Assembly (NCBI RefSeq): GCF_900496995.4
Contig: NC_044024.1
Span: forward strand, 16,866,698 to 16,930,697
Source: Aquila chrysaetos chrysaetos
Lineage: Eukaryota > Chordata > Aves > Accipitriformes > Accipitridae
Direction of reading: 5' to 3'
DNA length: 64,000 bases
How positions within the stretch are numbered: the stretch's first letter is position 1; every line of letters starts with the position of its first letter. The position numbers and the translations under genes were made by a program. The notes under the pieces are model-generated. The model was given only the letters and a program-made list of their open reading frames with translations, was not told the origin of the DNA and made no database searches. This document shows, piece by piece, positions 1 to 9,200 of this stretch.

Positions 1-246
1 GCAGACATCATACTGTGTGGAATCTCCCTTTGGTCAGTTTGGGTCAGCTGTCCTGGCTATGTCCCCTCCCAAGACCTTGCCCACTTCCAGCCTACTGGTG
101 AGGGGGGAATGTTGGAGAGACAGCTTTGATGCTGTGGAGCACTGCTCTGCAGTAGCCAGAACACCTTTCTAGCTATCAATACAAAGCACAGCACTACGAC
201 GGCTGCTACGGGAAAAATTAACTCCATCTCAGCCAGACCCAATACA
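1..246 (-). mobile_element. LTR fragment (5' end of an ERVL-like LTR), cut by the window edge
   Basis: Read on the minus strand, this starts with TG at 246 (TGTATTGGGTCTGGCTGAGA) and follows the same order of motifs as the LTR at 40447-41019: an early GAGTTAATTTT block, a CTGCAG-rich middle, then GGTCAGTTTGGGTCAGCTGTCC-type sequence read on the plus strand. It is a diverged relative of that LTR. Just upstream on the minus strand (about 248-264) lies a purine-rich AATAAGGGGTGAAGAC stretch that would suit a polypurine tract, so this is probably the 3' LTR of a minus-strand provirus whose integrase remnant lies at 709-1200. The far end of the LTR is outside the window. A 65-residue open frame across it (57-254) is not a gene. 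Confidence 0.65.
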
Positions 247-708
247 GTCTTCACCCCTTATTCCACACCATTTGCATCATGCTCACGTTCCACATAATTT
301 AATACATACCTATATATCTTCTAACCATCTCGTATTTAATTCTCACTACTGAAATCCCATCTTAGCAACACTTACTTACCTTACAACTTATACTACATAC
401 TTAAAGCATCTTTATACCCAACATACAGATTTATACATTCTCATTAACTACTATCCTCTGTCCTTTAACAGATACATATTATTCTCCCATTCCACAGGCT
501 TCCTCCACTCCTCCAAGAACAGGCTACGACTTGAGCCCCATCTGTCAAGATGGGTGCTCAGGACAAGAGAAGTAGCACATTCGACCGTTGGGCATCAACA
601 CCGGCTTGGTTTGGGTCATCGTTGCACTCATCCAGTTCCTTGAGAAACTCACTCTTCGTCAGTTCAGGTCGTTCCTGCTACATCATTTCCTACAACATAC
701 AACTCACA
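247..708. other. Interval between integrase remnant and LTR, no gene seen
   Basis: AT-rich at 280-480 and mixed after that. Short open frames on both strands have no recognisable domain. Its position makes it the former 3' internal region of the provirus. I see no env-like or dUTPase-like motif. Confidence 0.4.
248..264 (-). other. Polypurine-tract-like sequence before the 3' LTR
   Basis: Minus-strand purine run AATAAGGGGTGAAGAC directly abuts the TG that opens the LTR at 246. Its placement between the integrase remnant and the LTR is what a retroviral plus-strand primer site requires. The run has one or two pyrimidine interruptions, so the call is tentative. Confidence 0.4.
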
Positions 709-1200
709 TCACATTATTTTTCCCCCCAAGGTTAAAACTCCTTGAGGCACACAGCAGGTCTCCCCATCCTTCCACATTACCCACCAAGTACACCCAGGTC
801 TTTGAGAGAAGACAATCCCACAAATGGGTTTGCCTTTTCCCAAGGGAGCAGCAATCCACACCGCCTTCCCCAGCCACTTCCCTATGTGCACTACGGGGAC
901 CTTATCTCCTCCAACAGTATGTAGGGGTTTTGTCTGGGCAGCACCAGGATAGTTAGCAGATCCTCTGGTGTTAACCAGCCAAGTGTCTTCTGCTAAATTT
1001 ATATCCCAATCCTTCCATGCCCCATTGCTCAACGCTCTCAACGTAGTCTTTAAAAATCCATTATATCTCTCAATCTTTCCAGAGGCTTGTGGGTGGTAGG
1101 GGATGGGATACACCCACTCAATGCCATGTTTCTTTGCCCAGGAGTTTATGAGGTTATTTCGGAAATAAGTCCCATTGCCTGGGTGACACACCGGGTGCTA
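709..1200 (-). pseudogene. Retroviral integrase (pol C-terminus) remnant
   Basis: An open minus-strand frame of about 160 codons runs from a stop at about 1200 down to 709. It has a recognisable retroviral integrase second half: a GNGTYF strand, then WVYPIPYHPQASGKIERYNG, where the HPQ..G..ER.N pattern holds the catalytic Glu, then a C-terminal SH3-like segment with W-x-G-K and TWWVMWKDG. It is a broken copy. An in-frame TAG sits at 1198-1200, the N-terminal zinc finger and first catalytic Asp are absent, and the residue aligned to the second catalytic Asp (before N-G-T) reads Gly. No gag, protease, reverse transcriptase or env is seen. The frame ends only about 460 bp from the LTR, which favours an env-less ERVL-type layout over an env-bearing provirus. 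The enzyme would have joined viral cDNA to host DNA; this copy is not expected to work. Confidence 0.8.
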
Positions 1201-1209
1201 AAAAAGGAC

Positions 1210-2338
1210 TGTGGTGGGTTGACCCTGACTAGACACCAGGTGCCCACCAAAGCTGCTCTATCACTCCCCTCCTCAGCTGGACAGGGGAGAGAAAATATAA
1301 CGAAAGGCTTGTGGGTCGAGATAAGGACAGGGAGTGATCATTCACCAATCATGGGCAAAACAGACTCTACTTGGGGAAAATTAATTTAATTTATTACCAA
1401 TCAAATCACAGTAGGATAATGAGAAATAAAACTGAATCTTAAAACACCTTCCCCCCACCCCTCCCTTCTTCCCAGGTTCAACTCCACTCCTGATTTCTCT
1501 ACCTCCTCCCCGCCAGCAGTGCAGGGGGACGGGGAATGGGGGTCGGGGTCAGCTCACCACACGTTGTCTCTGCTGCTCCTTCCTCCTCAGGGGCAGAACT
1601 CCTCACTCTTCCCCTGCTCCAGCGTGGGGTCCCTCCCACGGGAGACAGTCCTCCACAAACTTCTCCAACATGAGTCCTTCCCACGGTCTACAGTTCTTCA
1701 TGAACAGCAGCGTGGGTCCCTTCCACGGGCTGCAGTCCTTCAGGCACAGACTGCTCCAGCGTGGGTCCCCCACGGGGTCACAAGTCCTGCCAGCAAACCT
1801 GCTCCAGCACGGGCTCCTCTCTCCACAGGGCCACAGGTCCTGCCAGGAGCCTGCTCCAGCGCGGGCTTCCCACAGGGTCACAGCCTCCTTTGGGCATCCA
1901 CCTGCTCCGGCGTGGGGTCCTCCCCGGGCTGCAGGTGGAGATCTGCTCCACCGTGGACCTCCCTGGGCTGCAGGGGGACAGCCTGCCTCACCATGGTCTT
2001 CCCCACGGGCTGCAGGGGAATCTCTGCTCCGGCGCCTGGAGCACCTCCTCCCCTCCTTCTTCACTGACCTGGGGGTCTGCAGGGCTGTTTCTCTCACATC
2101 TTCTCACTCCTCTCTCCACTGCTGTTCCAATGCTGGGGGGTTTTCACCCCTTCTTAAATATGTTAGCCCAGAGGCACTACCACCGTCGCTGATGGGCTCA
2201 GCCTTGGCCAGCGGCAGGTCTGTCTTGGAGCCGGCCGGCATCAGCTCTGTCGGACACAGGGGAAGCTTCTGGCATTTCTCACAGAAGCCACCCCTGCAGC
2301 CTCCCGCTACCAAAACCTTGCCATGCAAACCCAATACA
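1210..2338 (-). mobile_element. Long (~1.13 kb) avian LTR with internal tandem repeats
   Basis: Bounded by TG...CA. On the minus strand it opens TGTATTGGGTTTGCATGGCA at 2338 and closes GTCAACCCACCACA at 1210. I recognise it as a long LTR seen repeatedly in bird genomic sequence. Minus orientation is inferred from a TATA-like TATTTAAG (2153-2160) and a downstream AATAAA (1390-1395), which would put the start of R near 2130. A degenerate tandem repeat fills 1611-2045. No matching target-site duplication flanks it (GGAC on one side, AGATGA on the other), and no primer-binding site or gag follows, so it is a solo or rearranged LTR beside the integrase remnant. Open frames of up to 224 codons inside it (such as 1519-2067, 1603-2097 and 1670-2344) come from the GC-rich repeats and are not genes. 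Confidence 0.7.
1611..2045. repeat. Degenerate ~40-55 bp tandem repeat inside the LTR
   Basis: About nine or ten units in a row each carry a CTGCTCCAGCGTGGG-like start followed by TCC..CACGGG and then CTGCAG or TCACAG with TCCT. Units differ in length and sequence. They lie between the inferred TATA box and poly(A) signal of the LTR, so they would be in the transcribed R region. Confidence 0.7.
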
Positions 2339-5300
2339 AGATGAAAGGAAGACTATACTGTATCCTAGAAATAATGGTTATAACATATTAATCCTTGAGA
2401 ATTTCCAGGTGTAATATAACTCACTTAATCATAAAACAGGAAGAGTGCTAGAAAACTGCCAACTAATAGAATGAAGCATCTTGGAGTGATGTGCAAAAAC
2501 ACAAAATAGGACTGACCTTTTCACGCAGCCATTTTTTGATTAAAAAAATGTATTTTTATCTTAGTTTCAAAAGAGGAAACACCAGTAAAACACAACTGTA
2601 GAGAGAAAAACAGCTTCCTAATAGACAGCTCTGCTGAGGGTGATGCAGGAAAATACTTTTTGCAAAAATGAGCCTGTGTGAGACAGCTGTTGCTGAACAA
2701 CTAGCAAGCAGTTGTTTTAGGTGCTTTATCTGCTGTTCGGGCTGTTCTTTGATTTGGTTTGTTTGGAACACAAAAGTAACATAACTTAGTCACTTTTGGC
2801 TCTGGGAGATCTCATTGGAGTTCCTGGGCCTGCTCTCCAAGATTCAGAGGGTCCTCTTTGGGCAAAGACATGTGTGCGACTATAACCTGGGAAGGAAGCA
2901 CAACTCAGGGTATTCCACAACCAATAGATTCCTCGATAAGGTTCTGACAAAGCTTCTTGTGGCCAGAGGAAATTAGATTGCTCAAATCCTGTTTCCTGGA
3001 ATTGAAAGAAACTGTATTACAGACATTTGGTCAATAGTATGCATAGAACCAACTGTTCTTTCCACCACAAATTAGTCCCTAAGCCTTTGAACACAGGTAA
3101 GGTCTTCAATAAGTGAAGTCAAAAGCTGCTAAAAATACAATGGCAAGGAGAGAAAACAATGGCAGTGCCCTAAGATGTTGAACAATCACGGAGCTTGTTA
3201 GAAAAAAAGTGTCTAGAGAATTCTTGTAGGCACATAAGGAAGACCAGGCAGGGGACCAAAGACCAAAGGCCCATTTTGGTCAAGGACCATAGCATAGACA
3301 ACCACACATACATGTACCCCATATCATTCTTTAAAAGACAGCACTGAGCATAGCTAGTAAATTTTAGTGACTTAACCTAGACTTGTGCAGGACTGGCCTA
3401 TGACCTCTGTGCTGTACTACACCCAGACTACACCCCAATGCTCCTGTGATATACTAGGAAATTTTTTCCACTATCCACTATGGCTGAACTGCATCCCTCC
3501 ATTACTGCAGGTGACTGTGCATACTCTGAAAAATATATCATTTAAAAATGCTAAGTTTATCTACTTTAATTTTTTATAATTCCCAAAATGTTCATTTCTT
3601 ACTGTAAAAGCTAACACTTTTGAAGCACAAAACACACCTACCTTTACCAATGATTCAGAATGGTTTAGCAATAAACAGCTCAGAAGCAAACGCAGCAACT
3701 GAAGAAATGTCCTGGGATCCAAATTCAAAAACATTTGCACCTAGCAAAAGCACTAGGGATACGATTCAGACAGAAGATTTTTCAGCCATTCTGTGGACAA
3801 GAAAGCCTTACAGTCACTCCCAAAAGGCAAAGGCAATACATGTACAATGCTTCCACTACTTGTAGCACACACATCCTGGTTACCTGTTAGTAAAAGCAAA
3901 TTTATGGTACAGTCACTTAAAACCATAGGAAACACACACCTGACTGTATGTGAACATGGAGAAATTAAGTATTTAATTTTGTGGGATCCGTATGGAAAAA
4001 ACTCATGTATTTAACATGAGCTCTTCTGTGTGAAGCAGTGTTGGGTTCTCTCAGCCAAAGGCCCACACCACCCAGGGAATTTATGCAGCAGGAAGCCTTT
4101 GTCCGTAACACAGGGTATGCTGTTTTCCTTCAGTACGCCAGGTAAACTCGTGGCAGATAGAAAAGACTAAAGATTTTCTCTCTCCAGTCTGAGTTTAAGG
4201 GGTGCACATGCCCAGCCCCCTGCTCCTCCAAAAGGCTACAGATGGACCTTGCATTTTCCACAGACATCTTGAAAAGGGACGATGACTTCCAAACCCTATT
4301 CCTCTAAAATGGCCCCAGCTGAAAACTACTGTCATGTTTGGGGATGCAGGAGGTCAGTTACATGACCTCTCTCTGCCCTCCTGGTCTCCCCTCAGCACTT
4401 ACCGCTACTATATGGCTCTGCGACCTGAGTGCTCCTCTGATGATGTGCTTCTACAAACATAAGTAGGACCTTAAAAAGCCAAAGAGAGAAAGGGCGGTCT
4501 GAGGTTTGAAGCTGAGGGTCAGGATCTGAACAGGACAAGAATCTGGGAAAGGTCAAGAAAAGTCTATGTAACAAAACACTTTCTGTAAATGTTACCCTTA
4601 AATATAGTCATCTCTCATAAAGGCAGCCTACTTTTTCAAGAGTTAGCATTGGTAAGTGCTTTCCCAAAGCTTCTCATGGAAGGTGCCGCAGGAATGGGTT
4701 CACGAAGGTATCGCTTCAGGCCAAACGCAATTTTTGCATTGAAAGGAACAAAGTTGAGGGCTGGCTCAATGAAGAGCCTTGCGGCAGAGCAGGGAGACAG
4801 CAAGAAGGAGGTCTGTCAGTAACCAAAGATAGAAGCACTAAAGCACTCAGCCCCAGTGAGGTAAGAGAAGAGGACAAAAGAAAAAAATCATTTGTTTGTG
4901 GACTACAATGCCAAAAGGAACCAAAAGATTATTCAGCCAGACATCTGGTATAAGACAGGTCACAGATTCAGGAAGCATCTCCACACTGACAGCCTTTATG
5001 TCTTCAGTTAAAATGTAAACCATCCAGCCTTGATGCAAAGACAGACAAGAGAACCCGGAACTTCACCAGCTATGTTGTTTCAAAGACTAGTCATACACAC
5101 ACAGATTTTTAAATCTATGCCTCATTTCTAATCTAAATTTGTCTGGCTTCAGCTTTCAGCCACTGGTTTTTGGACTTCATGTTTCTAAGCCCTTTGCTGC
5201 TGCACTCTCTGTAAGACTCTCTCGAAACTGGTATTGCATTCTCATCTCCCAAAATCTAGACCTCAGAATGAAGTCATTTTGTCGTCTAATTTATGTCAGT

Positions 5301-5599
5301 CTCTAGCAGTACACCATAGCAAGATCACAGAACTGCTGGAAGTCTCTCTGTGTAGGAAATAGTTTCCAGACCTCCCGTTGAGGAATCATTGCTGTAACAG
5401 CAGCGACAACAGAATTCTAGCAGGAGTGGAATTAAAGATCTCCAGAAAAAAAGGCTCAATCTTGCACGGTTTTGTGCGTTTTCCCAGCACTCGTCGGCAC
5501 AGAGCACTTCGCAAGGTCAGCCTTAAAGAGCTGAATTCAACAAGTTCAGCTAGAAGCAACAGAGAGCCAAACCCTAGTGACCCTTCTCCTTCTGTGTAA
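2339..5599. other. Intergenic stretch, no gene seen
   Basis: No coding exon with conserved-looking sequence, no tRNA-like fold and no confident repeat family was recognised. Short open frames (2556-2771, 3385-3579, 3620-3865, 4589-4822) have random-looking composition. The sequence is moderately AT-rich until the CpG island begins near 5600. Confidence 0.5.
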
Positions 5600-6027
5600 G
5601 CCAGCGAGCTCCCCCTCGCATTCCTTGAGCTCTGGCAGGTGCTGTCACGCCTTGCTCCCTTCTCCCCAGCAGCAGCGCGGGGGGTAAACGCGAACCCCGA
5701 CCCGACGGCAGCGGCAGCAGCAGCAGCTCCCGACGAGCCGGGCGAGGCTCACCCGCACCCCGGCAGGCACCGGCCCAACTTCAGCGCAGCCGCTCCAAAC
5801 CCGCGCCCTCCAAGCAGGCTTTAAAAAGTTCTCACCGGCCGGCCCGCCTGCCGGGAGCTGCCGGCTTCGGCCCAAGAGCAGGGCCCGGCCCTGCGGCAAC
5901 CCCGACCGGGCGGCTCTCTGCCACCCCCCCCCCCCGCCCCGGCCGGGGGGGAGACGGCCGCGGGCCCGGCCCCTGCGCGGCGAGCGGGGCCCGGCGCGTC
6001 CCACCCCCGGCCTTGACGCCAGCGCGC

Positions 6028-6081
6028 TAATGAAATGCTAATGCCGGGGCGCGGAGCCGGGCGCTGCCCGCGCCAATAAAA
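6028..6081 (+). promoter_or_regulatory. Core promoter candidates: paired TAAT sites and CCAAT/TATA-like box
   Basis: Two TAAT homeodomain cores (6028-6031 and 6039-6042) lie 11 bp apart in CTAATGAAATGCTAATG, an AT island inside otherwise GC-rich DNA; the second overlaps an octamer-like ATGCTAAT. About 32 bp further on, CCAATAAAAC (6073-6082) contains a CCAAT core overlapping an AATAAAA TATA-like element, 45-50 bp before the start codon. This would place transcription start around 6105. All of this is inferred from sequence alone. Confidence 0.45.
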
Positions 6082-6125
6082 CCCGGCGCGGCGCGGGGGC
6101 CCTGCCCGCCGCCAGCCCCGCCGCC

Positions 6126-6225
6126 ATGCAGAGCGCGACCCCCGCCGCCCCGCCGGCGCTGCACCTCCTCACCTCCTACTTCATCGACAGCATCCTGGGC
6201 CGGGGCACCGCCGCGGGGCGGCACG
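6126..6225 (+). CDS. ESX1: ESX1-like exon 1 (octapeptide)
   Basis: First coding exon, 100 nt, ending in phase 1 at CACG|GTGAGG. It encodes residues 1-33 with the FIDSILG repressor-type octapeptide. The following intron is only 78 bp. Confidence 0.8.
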
Positions 6226-9200
6226 GTGAGGGCCGGCGGCGGGGCTGGCGGCGGGGAGTTTCCCCGCTCGGCCCCCGGTAACTCCCCGCTTCTCTTCCCT
6301 CAGGCGAGGAGCGCGCGGCGCCGCCGCCGCCGCCGCGGCCCGGCCGAGCGCGCGCCCCCGCGGAGGAGCCGGTGGCGACGGGGCGGGGGGAGCGTCCTCC
6401 CGGCGAGGCGCCGGGTCCGGCGAAGAGGAAACAGCGGCGGTACCGCACCACGTTCAGCACCTTCCAGCTGGAGGAGCTGGAGCGCGCCTTCCGCAAGTCC
6501 CACTACCCCGACGTGTTCACCAGGTAGCGGCCGCCGGCGGGAGCGGAGCGGGGCGGGCGGGCGGAGGGCCGGGCCGGGGCCGCGGGAGCCGCTCAGGCAG
6601 CGCGGCGGCTAACGGTGTGCTGCCCCCCGCAGAGAGGAGCTGGCCGTGCGGCTGGACCTGACGGAGGCCCGCGTACAGGTGAGTGCCGGGGCGCGGCGCG
6701 GGGCTGCCCCGACCGTAGGAGCTGCTGAGTGGCAAGGGACACCCCCCCCCCGCGGCGGCCTCCCCGGGGGCTGGGGGCCGTCAACCAGCCCACGATGGCT
6801 GAAAGCAACTGTTAGAAATAACGCTTTATCCCCCCCCCCCCCCTTCCTCAGCTGGGCGAGAAGTTAATAGCGGAGGGGGGCCGCAGGAGGTCGGGGGGGG
6901 GGGGGGGCGTGTGCCGTCCGTTTCAGTTAGTTCGCAAAGGACGGAGAAATGGGCAAGTTACCGCAGCGACGGGAAAACAAACAGCGTCTTAGAAACATTC
7001 CCGGATTGCACTTCACCCTCACGTTTGCTGCCGTCTTCATGGGTCTAAAGGCAGGTACTGTCTCCTGAGTTTTGAGATTATAAAAACAGTATTAAAAAAA
7101 AATAACCAGTTGGTTTACAGCAAATGAGGGGTTCTGCGGGGCATCCCAAGTTATTTACCCAGGCTTCAGAGAAGCTTACACCCTTTTCTTGCTCTAACTT
7201 AGCTCAATAAAGCAGTCACACTTCTAAATGACTGGTTAAAACAAATAAAAGATTACTTTGACATTCATAGGACAGTCAGGCACTGTCCGGGAGAATTTTA
7301 TGGCCTAGCTGGGCTGTAATAATAGCAACGCCCGTAGAACTTCAGCATACAGAAACAGACACTAATCATCTTGTAGCCTGCAGTTTTCTTAAACTACAAA
7401 TGACCCTAGTAGCTTTTCCTGACTCTAAGCACTCATATTTAACAATACCTCTTCAGAAGCAGTTTCTTTAGATTCATCTCTTGTATAAGCTAGAAATCCT
7501 TTTTATACAGAAACGTTAGCTTTAGAAAAAAAATGTTGTTTCAAAAGGTGTGATGGCTTTCAAAGTATTTTTAAGCTCAAAATGACAATTGGACTAAATT
7601 TGGCTTGTGCTGTATATCAGATATGACTGAACTACTGTTCCAGCACAGCTCTGGGTTTGTGCATACTTGTGAGACTGAGAACTGGTGCAGCTGCTCAGTG
7701 TGACAGCCCTACTTACTGCTGCATAGCTTTGCTACTGTTGATGCCAGATCGTTGTTGGTATACGTTGTCATTACTTCAGTCACTGGATCTGCGATTGTTC
7801 ACACTAGCTAACGTCTGTAAAGCTGTAAGTTTTTTAGCTTTTTATTTTAATATGCACCATCTTCAGAAAAGGCCTTAGTAGTATTAATGGTACTTCATAA
7901 TCGACTCATCTGAGAACACCTAGATGCACTTTTCATCTCTCTTTTGTGGATTTGGAGGAAATTACATGCCCTCCCCTCTCCCTGCCACCAACAATCACTA
8001 AAACCTCCGGTCACTGAAATACCCAATATCTGGCAGTTATACATGGCATCTACCAGTGGAAAGGATATGGGCGAAAAGCTGTTAACTTACCCGTTACTGT
8101 CACATTCATTTCGTGGGGTGCTTGCTCTGTAGTCCATTTGACCTGTGAAGGAATGGGACAATGGTAGGTGGCAAAGAGGAACTCTTCTCCTAATGACTCA
8201 TCTAAAAGAAATGGAAATGTTTAGGTTTGATGGAGTCAAGAAGGAATTAACAAGCAAAATAGCAGAGTTGATGTATCCATAGTGGATGGAAGGAACAGCA
8301 GAGAGCTGTTCCTTGCGCCTTCTTACTCCTTGTCAGATCTTAACACAAGTCTCCTGGGCATGAGCACACAGCACAGTTTGCTTAGGGTGAACTTTCAGTG
8401 CACAGCGCCTCTGCCTGTATATGTGTCCTTGTCTTGTGGTAGATGGGGGACAACTTACCCCGGAGGGAAGAGGATGTAAAGCAACACCTATTATATAGAT
8501 GGTGATGTACTGTACTCAACAAGCTATCTTGATTCTGAAATACTTGCCTCAGATGCCCATGCTCATAGTTGCTCTGTATGGTGTCCTGTGTGAAATGAAG
8601 ACTTCCGTACCTCTCCCATGGTACCTGGCTAAACCAGCTGACATGAAAAGTGGTATCTTTTTATTTACTCATATGTAAACCCAGGAAACTAACCTTGCCA
8701 AATGCAATCAGACCATTTCTTCACTTTAGTGTGTTTTCAAATTGAGGTCTGCTTCTCTGGGGAGAACCCTCCATCAACCAGCTGAAACAGGTACCAGCCA
8801 CTACACTGTTCCTCAGTCTTGCATTTTGAGTCTTACATGAAAATGAACAAATAAGAAAAAAAATTGCCCATGAACACATTCTCATTTCAGCATCACTTCA
8901 AAGAGATACCCTCACCCAACCCTCATTATTTGCTTGTATAGAGGAAAGGAGATGGCAGCAAGAATCTTCGTATTCTTCCTTACCTTAGGAAAGGGACAGC
9001 GTGAAAGCCTGCAAAACCTTGTCGTAATCTGAAGCCATGTTGGGATGCTCTTCAATAGCATTTGCATCTGTTATTGCCGTTCTGCTTCTCATAATTCATA
9101 TTGTTAGGGTGGGAGGAAAATAAGAAAAAGTTAATGGAATATTTTATTTTCTTAATGTGAGGAGTAAAACATTACTTGGGTATTTCAGTACTGTAAATGG

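Larger units (their letters stand above)
5600..6910. promoter_or_regulatory. CpG island over the 5' end of the homeobox gene
   Basis: A dense run of CG dinucleotides and very high G+C covers the upstream region, exons 1-3 and the start of intron 3 of the ARX/ESX1-like gene. It includes homopolymers C12 (5924-5935), C14 (6830-6843) and G15 (6893-6907). Long frames on both strands here (such as 5645-6004 minus and 6226-6612 plus) are composition artefacts. A CpG island at a developmental homeobox gene is expected. Confidence 0.8.

Noticed and set aside
1519-2344. Open frames of up to 224 codons on both strands
   Set aside because: They lie wholly inside an LTR and its tandem repeats, with no protein family resemblance.
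5645-6867. Many Pro/Arg/Gly-rich frames around the homeobox gene promoter
   Set aside because: Composition artefacts of the CpG island. The true exons were defined by the homeodomain frame and GT-AG sites.
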